Origin: CBDHCC01 sp965261015
GTDB taxonomy: Bacteria > Pseudomonadota > Alphaproteobacteria > Sphingomonadales > Sphingomonadaceae
Direction of reading: 5' to 3'
DNA: 64,000 nucleotides
Assembly (NCBI GenBank): GCA_965261015.1
Contig: CBDHCC010000002.1
Coordinates: forward strand, 806,001 to 870,000
The position numbers and the translations under genes were made by a program. Below the pieces are notes generated by a model. That model saw only the letters and a list, made by a program, of their open reading frames with translations. It did no database searches and had not been told where the DNA came from. Of this stretch, positions 53,224 through 61,584 are shown piece by piece. The first letter of the stretch is position 1. Each line of letters begins with the position of its first letter.

Positions 53224-54225
53224 ATGCCGGCCCCCGCCCTCCTCGACAGTTTCGGCCGACGGATCACCTATCTCCGCCTGTCCGTCACCGATCGCTGCGA
53301 TCTCAGATGCCGCTATTGCATGGCGGAGCGCGTCCGCTTCCTGCCGCGCGACGAGGTGCTGAGCCTGGAGGAGCTGGAGCGCGTCGCTCTCGCCTTCGTC
53401 GATCGCGGCGTCACCCGCATCCGGGTCACCGGGGGCGAGCCGCTGGTGCGGCGCGAAGTCCCCTTGCTGATCGACCGTCTCGGCGCCCGCATCGGTGACG
53501 GGTTGGAGGAAGTGACGCTCACCACCAACGGCACCCAGCTGGCCCGTCACGCGGATCGCCTGCGCGCGGCGGGCGTGCGCCGGATCAACCTGTCGCTCGA
53601 TACGCTGGACCCCGACCGCTTCGCCCAGCTGACCCGGCGCGCCGCCCTGCCGCAGGTGCTCGACGGGATCGCGGCGGCGCAGGCGGCGGGTCTGACGGTC
53701 AAGCTGAACACCGTGGCGCTGGCCGGCACCAACGAGGACGAGATCCCGGAGCTGATCCGCTGGGCGCACGCCCGCGGTATGGACCTGACGCTGATCGAGG
53801 TCATGCCGATGGGTGACGTCGAGGACGACCGGTCCAGCCAGTTCCTGCCGCTCTCCGCCCTGCGCGACCGGCTGGAGCGGCAGTTCACCCTGGTGCCCTC
53901 CGCCCACCGGACCGGCGGCCCGGCGCGCTATTTCGACGTGGCGGAGACCGGGGGCCGGCTGGGCTTGATCACCCCGCTGACCTCCAATTTCTGCGCCGGT
54001 TGCAACCGGGTGCGCGTGACCTGCACCGGCCAGCTTTACCCGTGCCTCGGCGGTGGCGAACAGATCGACCTTCGCGCCGCGTTGCGCGGACCGCAGCCGG
54101 AGCGGGCGCTGGGCGAGGCGCTGGATCACGCGATGCGGATCAAGCCGGAACGCCACGACTTTGAGGGTGCGCTGGCCGGCAACGTGTCGGCCGTGCCCCG
54201 CACGATGGCGGTCACCGGCGGCTGA
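53224..54225 (+). CDS. moaA: GTP 3',8-cyclase (molybdenum cofactor)
   Basis: Radical SAM enzyme, 333 aa, converting GTP to the cyclic dehydro-GTP intermediate used by MoaC. The N-terminal SAM cluster is CDLRCRYC. The C-terminal [4Fe-4S] site is FCAGCNRVRVTCTGQLYPC. The body carries VTGGEPLVRR and TTNGTQLA, and the C-terminus ends in TGG, close to the Gly-Gly tail important in MoaA. I use the ATG at 53224; the frame extends upstream but that part is unlike the family. Its TGA shares one base with the ATG of moaD (TGATG). moaC is not in the window. Confidence 0.94.
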   Translation: MPAPALLDSFGRRITYLRLSVTDRCDLRCRYCMAERVRFLPRDEVLSLEELERVALAFVDRGVTRIRVTGGEPLVRREVPLLIDRLGARIGDGLEEVTLTTNGTQLARHADRLRAAGVRRINLSLDTLDPDRFAQLTRRAALPQVLDGIAAAQAAGLTVKLNTVALAGTNEDEIPELIRWAHARGMDLTLIEVMPMGDVEDDRSSQFLPLSALRDRLERQFTLVPSAHRTGGPARYFDVAETGGRLGLITPLTSNFCAGCNRVRVTCTGQLYPCLGGGEQIDLRAALRGPQPERALGEALDHAMRIKPERHDFEGALAGNVSAVPRTMAVTGG

Positions 54226-54464
54226 TGGCCACCGCGCTGTTCTTCGGCCCGGTCAGCGACGCGGCGGGAGGGTTCGAGCGGACCCTGCCCGACGAGTGCG
54301 CCACCGTCGCCGACGCGCTCGTTTGGCTGTGCGCCGACCGCCCGGCGCTGCGTGGCGAGCTGGACCGGGCCCGTCTGGCCGTCGGCGGCGCGTTCGTGGA
54401 GCCGGACCACCCGCTGAGCCCGCGCGACGAGCTGTCCGTGCTGTCCCCGGCGAGCGGCGGATGA
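54225..54464 (+). CDS. moaD: molybdopterin synthase small subunit
   Basis: A 79-aa ubiquitin-like protein ending in SGG, the C-terminal Gly-Gly that is thiocarboxylated and donates sulfur to precursor Z. It begins ATALFFGPVSDAAGG, typical of the first strand. It overlaps moaA by 1 nt and moaE by 4 nt (ATGA), so synthesis of the two subunits is coupled. Confidence 0.9.
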   Translation: MATALFFGPVSDAAGGFERTLPDECATVADALVWLCADRPALRGELDRARLAVGGAFVEPDHPLSPRDELSVLSPASGG

Positions 54465-54895
54465 TCCGCCTCGCCGACCGGCCGTTCGATCCGGCCGCGG
54501 AGGCGGCTGGCTTGCCGACCGATGGAGCCGGGGCGCTCGTCCAGTTCACCGGGCTGGTGCGCCCGACGGACGGCACCCGCGCGCTGGTCCTGCATCACCA
54601 TCCCGCCATGACCCTGGCCTCGATCGAGGCGCTCGCCGCCGAGGTTCGCGCCCGCTTCGCGCTGACCGCACTCGGTATCACCCATAGGGTTGGGCGCATG
54701 GTGCCGGGCGAACCGGTGGTGTGGGTCGCCGCCGCCTCCGCTCACCGGCGCGCCGCGTTCCAGGCGGTCGATCGCCTGATGGACGGCTTGAAGAGCGAGG
54801 CCCTGTTCTGGAAGCAGGAGGAACGGATGGACGGGACGGTCTGGATCGAGCCCACCGAAGGCGACCGTGCCGATCTGGCGCGGTGGAGCGCCTGA
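54461..54895 (+). CDS. moaE: molybdopterin synthase catalytic subunit
   Basis: A 144-aa MoaE. Visible marks: GALVQFTGLVR, LHHHPAM, ITHRVGRMVPGEPVVWVAAAS, HRRAAFQAVDRLMDGLK and FWKQEE with the catalytic Lys region. It forms the heterotetramer with MoaD. The ATG at 54461 overlaps the end of moaD, and its stop shares one base with the start of moaB (TGATG). Confidence 0.93.
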   Translation: MIRLADRPFDPAAEAAGLPTDGAGALVQFTGLVRPTDGTRALVLHHHPAMTLASIEALAAEVRARFALTALGITHRVGRMVPGEPVVWVAAASAHRRAAFQAVDRLMDGLKSEALFWKQEERMDGTVWIEPTEGDRADLARWSA

Positions 54896-55425
54896 TGGCG
54901 GGCGTGGACGACAGCTTGGACCTGGTGCCGCTGCGGATCGGCGTGCTGACCGTGTCCGACACGCGCACGCCCGCGACGGACAGTTCCGGCGACCTGCTGG
55001 CCGATCGGATCGCGGCGTCGGGCCACTCGGTCGTCGCGCGCGCGATCGTCCGCGACGACGAGCGCGCGATCCGCGCCCAGATCGAGACCTGGATCGGGGC
55101 CGATCATGTCGACGCGATCGTCACGACCGGCGGCACCGGGCTGACCGGGCGTGACGTCACGCCCGAAGCGCTGCGCCCGCTGTTCACGAAGGAGATCACG
55201 GGCTTCGCTCACGTCTTCCACCAGGTCAGTTTGGGCACGATCGGGCTGTCCACGCTCCAGTCCCGCGCCTGTGCCGGGCTGGTCGGTCATGTGCCGGTCT
55301 TCGCATTGCCGGGATCGAACGGCGCGGTGAAGGATGGGTGGGACGGAGTGATCCGCCACCAGCTCGACAGTCGCTATCGCCCCTGCAATCTGGTGGAGAT
55401 CATGCCCCGTTTCGGCGAGAGCTGA
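54895..55425 (+). CDS. moaB: molybdopterin adenylyltransferase-type protein MoaB
   Basis: A 176-aa MogA/MoaB-fold protein: GVLTVSDTRT at the start, IVTTGGTGLTGRDVTPEAL, HVFHQVSLGTIGLSTLQSRA and ALPGSNGAVKDGWD, the MPT-binding signatures. It adenylates molybdopterin or supports that step. It is the last gene of the moa run; its stop lies inside a perfect inverted repeat shared with the convergent Rieske gene. Confidence 0.88.
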   Translation: MAGVDDSLDLVPLRIGVLTVSDTRTPATDSSGDLLADRIAASGHSVVARAIVRDDERAIRAQIETWIGADHVDAIVTTGGTGLTGRDVTPEALRPLFTKEITGFAHVFHQVSLGTIGLSTLQSRACAGLVGHVPVFALPGSNGAVKDGWDGVIRHQLDSRYRPCNLVEIMPRFGES

Positions 55426-55440
55426 TCCGAAGCGTCAGCT
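55420..55440. terminator. short inverted repeat containing both stop codons of convergent genes
   Basis: AGCTGA (55420-55425) and TCAGCT (55435-55440) form a 6-bp perfect stem with a 9-nt loop. The TGA stops of moaB and the Rieske gene are part of the two arms. There is no U-tract, so terminator function is uncertain. Confidence 0.35.
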
Positions 55441-56007
55441 CGCCGGATCGTCCACCCCCAACGCCCGCTTTCCCCGCTCCACCTCCTCGTCGGTCGGCGG
55501 GTCTGGCAGTTCCTCGCCCAGACCCAGCGCCTCGTCGGGGATGCCGGGGGCCGTGCCGGCGATGGGCGCGGTCTTGGGCCGCGCATTGGGGCCGGTGCTG
55601 ATCTTCTCGTCCATGGGACGGTCAACCGCGTCCGCCGCGGCCGGTTCCGCCGTCACCACCCAACCCTGCTCCACCGCCAGCGGCCACCGGGTCAATGCCG
55701 CGCCCACGCACGGTCCACCGACGCACCGCCCGTCCCCGGCACGGAACAGCGCGCCGTGCCAGTGGCAGGCGACCAGCTCTCCCCCCGGTGCCAGATAGTC
55801 GTCGACCCCGCGCGTCAGCGGCACGCCCGCGTGCGGGCAGCGATCGACATAGCCCACCACCCCTTCCCCGCCGCGCACCGCGAAACCGTGGAAATAGCCG
55901 GCGCGCAGCTTGAGCACGAAGCCGTGGCTGCCCGGATCGGCGATGTCGTCGAGCCGGCAGAGCCGCACGCCGGCCGGGGTGGCGGTCGGCCGCCCCGGCG
56001 CGGTCAC
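55435..56007 (-). CDS. Rieske 2Fe-2S protein
   Basis: A 190-aa soluble Rieske-type protein. The cluster ligands are in RCPHAGVPL and ACHWHGALF, spaced as in small Rieske ferredoxins of oxygenase or nitrite-reductase type. A long Ala/Pro-rich C-terminal extension of about 60 residues follows. The start is GTG at 56007, overlapping the stop of the fumarylacetoacetase gene, so it is co-transcribed with it. Its electron-transfer partner is unknown; position suggests aromatic catabolism. Confidence 0.85.
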   Translation of the reverse strand: MTAPGRPTATPAGVRLCRLDDIADPGSHGFVLKLRAGYFHGFAVRGGEGVVGYVDRCPHAGVPLTRGVDDYLAPGGELVACHWHGALFRAGDGRCVGGPCVGAALTRWPLAVEQGWVVTAEPAAADAVDRPMDEKISTGPNARPKTAPIAGTAPGIPDEALGLGEELPDPPTDEEVERGKRALGVDDPAS

Positions 56008-57011
56008 ACCGCCTCGACCGTCTGCTCGATCGTGCCGAAGATCGGATGGTGGGCGTCGTCCATCATCGCGATCCGCACCCGGTCGCCGGGCCGCAGGAAC
56101 TCGGCGTTGGGCGCGCCGTCCGCGATCGTCTCCACCATGCGCTGTTCCGCCACGCAGCTATAGCCGCGACCGCCCCGCGCCACCGGCCGGCCCGCCCCGC
56201 CATCCGAGTCGCGGTTCGACACCGTGCCCGACCCGATCACCGTTCCGGCGACGAGCGCGCGCGTCTTGGCGGCGTGGGCGATCAGCTGTCCGAACCCGAA
56301 CGTCATGTCCTGCCCCGCGTCCGCTCGCCCGAAGGGTTCGCCGTTCAGGTCCACCTCCAACGCCCCGTGCAGCCGGCCGTCGCGCCAGCGGTCGCCGAGC
56401 GCGTCGGGCGTGACGAACACCGGCGACATGGCGGAGGCGGGCTTGGACTGGACGAAGCCGAACCCCTTGCCCAGTTCCGCCGGGATCAGGTTGCGGAGCG
56501 ACACGTCGTTCGTCAGCCCGACCAGCCGGACATGGTCCAGCGCGGCGTCGGCGTCGATCCCCTGGGGCACGTCGCCGGTCACGACCACCACCTCCGCCTC
56601 CATGTCGCAGCCCCAGGCGGGATCGGCGAGCGGGATGGGATCGCGAGGACCCAGAAACCCGTCCGATCCCCCCTGGTACATCAGCGGGTCGTGCCAAAAG
56701 CTCTCCGGCATCTCCGCACCGCGCGCCCTGCGAACCAGGACGACGTGATTGACGTAGGCGGACCCGTCGAGCCACTGATAGGCGCGCGGCAGGGGCGAGG
56801 CCGCGTCGTGCTCGTGGAACCGTTCGCGCGGGATCGCCTCGTTCCGCAGGTCGGTCGCCAGCGTCTCCAGCTTGGGGGCGATCGTGTCCCAATCGTCCAG
56901 CGCGGCCTGCAGCGTGGGGGCGATGTGGGTCGCGTCGGCACACCAGGCGAGATCGTCGGAGACGACCGCGAGCCGGCCGTCGCGGCCCTGTTTGAGGGTG
57001 GCGAGTTTCAT
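56004..57011 (-). CDS. fumarylacetoacetate hydrolase
   Basis: A 335-aa fumarylacetoacetase-family hydrolase, last step of tyrosine catabolism, giving fumarate and acetoacetate. Marks include PPSWHD-type FWHDPLMYQGG, WGCDMEAEVVVVTGD with the metal-binding acidic residues, DVSLRNLIP, FGFVQSKPASAMSPVF and GTVIGSGTVSN. It starts at ATG 57011 (MKLATLKQGRDG), a typical beginning. It is downstream of the homogentisate genes on the same strand, although a 355-nt gap and the cupin gene intervene. The maleylacetoacetate isomerase gene is not seen. Confidence 0.92.
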   Translation of the reverse strand: MKLATLKQGRDGRLAVVSDDLAWCADATHIAPTLQAALDDWDTIAPKLETLATDLRNEAIPRERFHEHDAASPLPRAYQWLDGSAYVNHVVLVRRARGAEMPESFWHDPLMYQGGSDGFLGPRDPIPLADPAWGCDMEAEVVVVTGDVPQGIDADAALDHVRLVGLTNDVSLRNLIPAELGKGFGFVQSKPASAMSPVFVTPDALGDRWRDGRLHGALEVDLNGEPFGRADAGQDMTFGFGQLIAHAAKTRALVAGTVIGSGTVSNRDSDGGAGRPVARGGRGYSCVAEQRMVETIADGAPNAEFLRPGDRVRIAMMDDAHHPIFGTIEQTVEAV

Positions 57012-57366
57012 GTCAGGCGTCTCCGAAAAAGGGCGGATTTGCGTGGAAGGTCTCTCCAGAGTCCCTCCACTGCGCGCGCGTCCCCGCGGGCGCGCCCGCA
57101 CGAGGGAGGGGGTCGGCGGCGATGCGGAGCCGGGTCGACCGGCGGTCGGACCGCCGCGTCGGGACGGCGGAGGCAAGCGGACGCCGCGCGCGCGCCAGCA
57201 CGCCGCGATCCCCGGCCCGACGCGGGCGTGTCGGACGGGCGTGATAGCGGGTCGCGCGGGCGTGGTGGTCGGCCGGGCGGCTGACGAGGAAAAAGGAACA
57301 GGCGAGGCTTGACAAGACGATCATATTTTGCCTATATGGCACAAGTCCGCCGGAAAAGCAACCATA
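57012..57366. other. intergenic, no gene recognised
   Basis: 355 nt between the cupin and fumarylacetoacetase genes. It is very GC-rich and holds a short GACCGGCGGTC-type palindrome around 57134-57158. No coding frame has a supported start. The promoter of the fumarylacetoacetase gene may be here. Confidence 0.4.
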
Positions 57367-57855
57367 TCAGCTGACCGCGATCCGTTCGGCCGTAAAGGCG
57401 GAGGGCGGACCGTCGCCGGTGTTCACCACCGCCGAGGGCTCGAAGATCAGCACCTCCGCCTCCTCGTCGCTCGCCGTGCGGTGCTCCGTCCCGCGCGGCA
57501 CCACCAGCATCTCGCCCGGGCCGAGCGTCACCGACCGGTCGCGGAACTCGATTCGGAATGTGCCGCGCCAGCACAGGAAGACCTCGTCCGCGTCAGCATG
57601 GGTGTGCCACGGAAAGGTCCCGCGCGTCTTGACGAGCCGGAGGTCCTGCCCATTCGCCGTGCCCGCAACGCGGGGTCGCCAATGGTCGGCGATGGCGGCG
57701 AACGCGGTATGGAGGGAGAGGGGCGTCAGGTCCTCTCCGGCACGGGGAGGGGGACCGCCAGCCGCAGGCTGGTTGTGGAGGGGTGTGGAGCCGGACCCCT
57801 CCACCGGCTTCGCCGGTCCCCCTCCCCGTTCCGGGGAGGATAGGTCCTCGCTCAC
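57367..57855 (-). CDS. cupin-domain protein carrying an in-frame palindromic insertion
   Basis: A 162-aa single-domain cupin: motif 1 WHTHADADEVFLC with metal-binding His/Glu residues and motif 2 LGPGEMLVVPRGTEHR. It starts at a GTG (57855) overlapping the hgmA stop by 4 nt. Codons 6-43 derive from a palindromic element flanked by 8-bp direct repeats; without it the N-terminus would read MSEDLTPLSL, as in cupins of this type. The gene sits in the homogentisate cluster and may be a small-molecule binding or auxiliary protein; its activity is unknown. Confidence 0.82.
   Translation of the reverse strand: MSEDLSSPERGGGPAKPVEGSGSTPLHNQPAAGGPPPRAGEDLTPLSLHTAFAAIADHWRPRVAGTANGQDLRLVKTRGTFPWHTHADADEVFLCWRGTFRIEFRDRSVTLGPGEMLVVPRGTEHRTASDEEAEVLIFEPSAVVNTGDGPPSAFTAERIAVS
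57728..57849. repeat. palindromic REP-like element with 8-bp target duplication, inserted in the cupin gene
   Basis: The sequence at about 57736-57841 folds as a long hairpin: CACGGGGAGGGGGACCG pairs with CGGTCCCCCTCCCCGTT, and GTGGAGGGG pairs with CCCCTCCAC. AGGTCCTC occurs at both ends (57728-57735 and 57842-57849), as expected for a target-site duplication. The net insertion, 114 nt, is exactly 38 codons. Confidence 0.8.
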
Positions 57856-59129
57856 GTCACCACCGCCTTGGGAAAGCCGCCCCAAACGGCGTCATAATCC
57901 GACTGCGCGCTGTCGGCCGCGAACCGCGTTGGACGATAAGCCCAACAGCTTTCCACCATGAAGGCGAGCGTGCCGTCGATCTTGTGAGGCTTCAACTCCG
58001 CCTCCGTCGCCCCGCGCCAGCTCGCCACGTCGGGGCCGTGCCCGCCCAACAGGTTGTGGAGCGACAGGCCACCGGGCGAGAAGCCCTCCGCCTTCGCATC
58101 GTAAGCACCGGTGATCAGGCCCATCGCCTCGCTCATCACATTGCGGTGGAACCAAGGCGGACGGAACGTGTCCTCCGCCACCATCCAGCGGGGTGGGAAG
58201 ATCACGAAGTCGGCGTTCGCCCGCCCCGGCACGTCGGACGGGCTGGTCAGCACGGTGAAGATCGACGGGTCCGGGTGATCGAAACTGACGGTGTTGATCG
58301 TGTTGAACCGGCTCATGTCGTAACGGCAGGGTGCCAGATTGCCGTGCCAGGCGACCACGTCGAGCGGGCTGTGGTCGAGCGTGGTGGTCCATAGCGCGCC
58401 CTCGAACTTCTGGATCAGTTCGGTGGGTTCGTCGCGGTCCTCGAACCACGCCACCGGCGTCTCGAAATCGCGCGGGTTGGCCAGGCCGTTGGCCCCGATC
58501 GGGCCCAAGTCGGGCAGGCGGAACAGCGCCCCGTGGTTTTCCGCGACATAGCCGCGCGCCTGGCCGTCGGGCAGCCGCACCTGGAAGCGCACGCCGCGCG
58601 GGATCAGCGCCATGTGGCCGGGGGCCACCTCGATCCGGCCCAGCTCCGTCAACAGCTCCAGCCGGCCCTGTTCGGGCAGGAACAGCAGTTCGCCGTCCGC
58701 GTCGACGAAGGCGCGCGCCTCCATGTCCTTGGTCGCGGCGTAGATATGGAGCGCCACCCCTTCCAGGCTCGCCGGGTCGCGGTTGGCGAGCATGGTGGTC
58801 AGCCCATCGACCCAGTCGGTCGGCTGCTCCGGCATCGCCTGCGGGCTCCAGCGCAGGCGGTTGGGGGCCAGCGGTTCGTCGATCGTGCCGGGCGCCAGTC
58901 GCGGCGCGCCGTCATAGCGGGTGTAAGGCGGATGTTCGGCCGAGGGCCGCATCCGGTAGAGCCAGGACCGCCGGTTCTCGTGCCGCGGCGCGGTGAAGGC
59001 GGTGCCCGACAGTTGCTCGGCATAGAGGCCGAAGGGGGGCCGCTGCGGAGAGTTGCGGCCGATGGGGAGCGCGCCGGGGACGGCCTCGGTGGAGACGTGG
59101 TTGCCGAAGCCTGGGAGGTAGCCGCTCAT
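57852..59129 (-). CDS. hmgA: homogentisate 1,2-dioxygenase
   Basis: A 425-aa non-haem iron dioxygenase, opening homogentisate to maleylacetoacetate. Starts MSGYLPGFGNHVSTEAVPGA, the normal family N-terminus; the frame upstream of this ATG is the neighbouring inverted repeat. Marks: SFDHPDPSIF, PCRYDMSRFNT, IFPPRWMVAEDTFRPPW, FHRNVMSEAMGLI, GGLSLHNLLGGHGPD and a late FMVESCW. It lies downstream of hppd and overlaps the cupin gene by 4 nt. Confidence 0.95.
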   Translation of the reverse strand: MSGYLPGFGNHVSTEAVPGALPIGRNSPQRPPFGLYAEQLSGTAFTAPRHENRRSWLYRMRPSAEHPPYTRYDGAPRLAPGTIDEPLAPNRLRWSPQAMPEQPTDWVDGLTTMLANRDPASLEGVALHIYAATKDMEARAFVDADGELLFLPEQGRLELLTELGRIEVAPGHMALIPRGVRFQVRLPDGQARGYVAENHGALFRLPDLGPIGANGLANPRDFETPVAWFEDRDEPTELIQKFEGALWTTTLDHSPLDVVAWHGNLAPCRYDMSRFNTINTVSFDHPDPSIFTVLTSPSDVPGRANADFVIFPPRWMVAEDTFRPPWFHRNVMSEAMGLITGAYDAKAEGFSPGGLSLHNLLGGHGPDVASWRGATEAELKPHKIDGTLAFMVESCWAYRPTRFAADSAQSDYDAVWGGFPKAVVT

Positions 59130-59133
59130 CGCA

Positions 59134-59275
59134 CTCCCCTCCCTGCAAGGGAGGGGTTGGGGGTGGGTGCGACGGCAAAGCCGGAGCTGCGAGCGTTGGC
59201 ATCGGAGCGGCGGCGGGTCAGGCGAGCTCGCTGCGCTCGCGCCCACCCCCGACCCCTCCCTTGCAGGGAGGGGAG
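59134..59275. repeat. 39-bp near-perfect inverted repeat between hmgA and the HPPD gene
   Basis: The arms at 59134-59172 and 59237-59275 are each CTCCCCTCCCTGCAAGGGAG followed by GGGT and a G-rich run, with 2 mismatches over 39 nt. Each arm is itself partly palindromic (CCCTCCCTGCAAGGGAGGG). It occupies the space between the two genes and could form a cruciform or transcript hairpin. Confidence 0.8.
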
Positions 59276-59280
59276 CAGGG

Positions 59281-60342
59281 TCACGCGTCCACCTCGATCA
59301 CGCCGCGCCGGATCTGGTCCAGTTCGATCGACTCGAACAGCGCCTGGAAATTGCCCTCGCCGAACGCCTGGTTGCCCTTGCGCTGGATGATCTCGAAGAA
59401 CACCGGGCCGAAGGTGGGCTCGGTGAAGATCTGGAGGAGCGTGCCTTCCTCGTCCGATCCGTCGATCAGGATGCGGTTGCGCTTCATGCGCTCCATGTCC
59501 TCGCCATGGCCGGGCAGGCGGGTGTCGACCAGCTCGTAATAGGTCTCGATCGTGTCCTGCAGCTGGACGCCGCGGTCGCGCAGCGCCTCGACCGTGTCGT
59601 AGATGTTTTCGGTCGCCAGCGCGATGTGCTGGATGCCTTCGCCATTATACTCGCGCAGGAACTCCTCGATCTGGCTCGCCTCGTCCTGGCTCTCGTTGAG
59701 CGGGATGCGGATCATTCCGTCGGGGGCGACCATCGCCTGGCTGAACAGGCCCGTGGCCTTGCCCTTGATGTCGAAATACTTCTGCTCGGTGAAGCCGAAG
59801 ACGTCGCCGTAAAAGGACGACCAGACCCGCATCTGCCCGCGCCGGACATTGTGGGTCAGGTGGTCCAGCGTGTGCAGCCCCACGCCTTCGGTGGGCCCGT
59901 GGTCCATCGGGGTCCAGCCGGAGAAGGGGTCCGCGCCGCTCTCGACCAGGTAGAGGTACGACCCGCCAATGCCTTGCAGCACATGGGCGTCCGGCCCCAG
60001 CACGCCGGCCCCCGCGTCCGCCGGCTTCGCGCCGCGCTCGACGGCCAGCCGGTGGCTCTCGGCCGGGTTCCTGACGGCGAAGGCCATGGCGTTGGCGGAA
60101 GGCCCGTGGTCCTGGGCGAAGTCGCGCGCCTGGGGCGTGCCGCCGCGATTGAGCAGGAAGGTCACGTCGCCCTGCTGGAACCGCACCACGTCGCCGCCGG
60201 GATGGTGGCTGACGGCGGTGAAACCCAGCTGGGTCAGCTGCCGCTCCATGGCCGCCGTGTCGGGACCCGTGAACTCGACGAAGGCAAAGCCGTTCAGGCC
60301 GTGAGTGTCGTTGGGGGTCTGCGTTGGGGCTGGGCTGGCCAT
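59281..60342 (-). CDS. hppD: 4-hydroxyphenylpyruvate dioxygenase
   Basis: A 353-aa non-haem Fe(II) dioxygenase making homogentisate from 4-hydroxyphenylpyruvate, in the cytoplasm. The three iron ligands lie in HTLDHLTHNV, IQHIALATENIYDTV and the C-terminal FFEIIQRKG; NGFAFVEFTGPD is a typical N-terminal strand. The start is ATG 60342, with AGGAGAG 6-8 nt upstream; the longer upstream frame is not family-like. It is the first gene of the minus-strand run toward hmgA and the cupin gene, with an inverted repeat in between. Confidence 0.95.
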   Translation of the reverse strand: MASPAPTQTPNDTHGLNGFAFVEFTGPDTAAMERQLTQLGFTAVSHHPGGDVVRFQQGDVTFLLNRGGTPQARDFAQDHGPSANAMAFAVRNPAESHRLAVERGAKPADAGAGVLGPDAHVLQGIGGSYLYLVESGADPFSGWTPMDHGPTEGVGLHTLDHLTHNVRRGQMRVWSSFYGDVFGFTEQKYFDIKGKATGLFSQAMVAPDGMIRIPLNESQDEASQIEEFLREYNGEGIQHIALATENIYDTVEALRDRGVQLQDTIETYYELVDTRLPGHGEDMERMKRNRILIDGSDEEGTLLQIFTEPTFGPVFFEIIQRKGNQAFGEGNFQALFESIELDQIRRGVIEVDA

Positions 60343-60457
60343 GTCTCTCTCCTGTTGCGCGCGCGCCGCGATGAGGGCCGCCGTTCCGGCCCTCGCTATC
60401 AACAACGCACGGGGACGCGCAAGGGAACCACGGGCCGCGCCGGACTTTGGGTGGAGC

Positions 60458-60652
60458 ATGAGCAGACCCATCGACCCGCCCCAGCCCGCCGACCCGAACC
60501 CGACCGGCGCGCCCGTCCCGGCGGACCACCCGAATTCGCGCGAAGCACCGGGCAAGCCGCACGACGAGCCACGGGAGTCGGTGGTGACCCCCGACGACTA
60601 TCCCGACGCGATCGGGGGCAAGCCGGACTACAAGCACCCCGGCAGCGCGTAA
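60458..60652 (+). CDS. small proline-rich acidic hypothetical protein
   Basis: A 64-aa Pro/Asp-rich protein (MSRPIDPPQPADPNPTGAP), intrinsically disordered in appearance, with a conserved-looking end VVTPDDYPDAIGGKPDYKHP. Proteins of this kind are frequent near metabolic genes of sphingomonads. The start ATG has a nearby GGAG. It is divergent from hppD. No function is apparent. Confidence 0.5.
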   Translation: MSRPIDPPQPADPNPTGAPVPADHPNSREAPGKPHDEPRESVVTPDDYPDAIGGKPDYKHPGSA

Positions 60653-60710
60653 GCTGGCCGGACAGCGCTAGCGATGCGGAGGGCGCGCCGGCCCCTCCGG
60701 ATCGCGTGAC

Positions 60711-61139
60711 TCACGCCTCCAGGCGATGGTCCAAGGTGATCTCGCAGGATAGCAGCTTCGAGATCGGGCAGTTGGCCTTGGCGTCCGCCGCGATTCGCTC
60801 GAACTCCGCCGCCTCGATCCCCGCCACGCGCGCGGTGAGCTTCAGCGCCGATTTCGTGACGGTGAAGCCGTCGCCGTCCTTGTCCAGGCTGACGGTCGCG
60901 GTCGTGTCCAGGTGACCGTCGCTGTGGCCGGCGTCCGCCAGCGCGAACGACAGCGCCATGGTGAAGCAGCTGGCGTGCGCGGCGGCGATCAGCTCTTCCG
61001 GATTGGTGCCCTTCGCGTCCTCGAACCGGGTGTTGAAGCCGTAGGGTGCGTCCAGCGCGCCGGACTGCGCCGACACATGGCCGCGCCCGTCCTTGCCCAG
61101 GCCGTCATAGGTGGCGTTGCCGGTCTTGTGGATAGTCAT
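60711..61139 (-). CDS. OsmC-family peroxidase
   Basis: A 142-aa OsmC/Ohr-type thiol peroxidase that reduces organic hydroperoxides. The two redox Cys are visible: AHASCFTMALSF (peroxidatic) and CPISKLLSC (resolving). The N-terminus MTIHKTGNATYDG matches OsmC more than Ohr. GGAGACC precedes the ATG. It is probably transcribed with the CHRD lipoprotein gene just upstream (gap of 13 nt). Confidence 0.9.
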   Translation of the reverse strand: MTIHKTGNATYDGLGKDGRGHVSAQSGALDAPYGFNTRFEDAKGTNPEELIAAAHASCFTMALSFALADAGHSDGHLDTTATVSLDKDGDGFTVTKSALKLTARVAGIEAAEFERIAADAKANCPISKLLSCEITLDHRLEA

Positions 61140-61152
61140 GTCGGTGGTCTCC

Positions 61153-61584
61153 TTATCGGGTCAGCTGGCCGCGGATCGCGCCGTCGGGATAGTCCGCGTT
61201 GTGGACGTTGACGTAGAAGTTCGCCGGATCGGCGATCACGGCGGCGGCCAGCCGGCGCTCCACGCCCACGCAGGCCTGCGACCGGCCGTTCGTCGGCGCG
61301 TCGAAGGTGACGCGCACCGGGCCCGCCACGCCCAGCGCGCCTTCGTGCAGGTGGGCGGCGGTGGGACGCGCGATCGCCTGCGCCGTCAGGTCGTAACAGA
61401 TCTGGTTGGTGGTCGCGTCGGCGGTGATCTTGGCCGTGCCGGTGCCGTCCGGATCGCCCGGTCCGGGCACCTCCTGCCCGCCCACCAGCGCCGTCGTGTA
61501 GCTTTCGCCCACCGTGCCGGCGACTGTGGCACAGCCGGCCAGCGCCAGGGCGGCGAGCAGGGACAGGGCGGGTGCGGGGGTCAT
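61153..61584 (-). CDS. CHRD-domain lipoprotein
   Basis: A 143-aa protein with a hydrophobic signal peptide and lipobox ALAGC (Cys18), followed by a CHRD-like domain: ALVGGQEVPGPGDPDGTGTA at the start, ICYDLTAQ, AAHLHEGALGVAGPV and FYVNVHNADYPDGAIRGQL at the end. It is likely membrane-anchored in the periplasm. CHRD domains are of unknown biochemical role in bacteria. It lies directly upstream of the OsmC-family gene. Confidence 0.85.
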   Translation of the reverse strand: MTPAPALSLLAALALAGCATVAGTVGESYTTALVGGQEVPGPGDPDGTGTAKITADATTNQICYDLTAQAIARPTAAHLHEGALGVAGPVRVTFDAPTNGRSQACVGVERRLAAAVIADPANFYVNVHNADYPDGAIRGQLTR

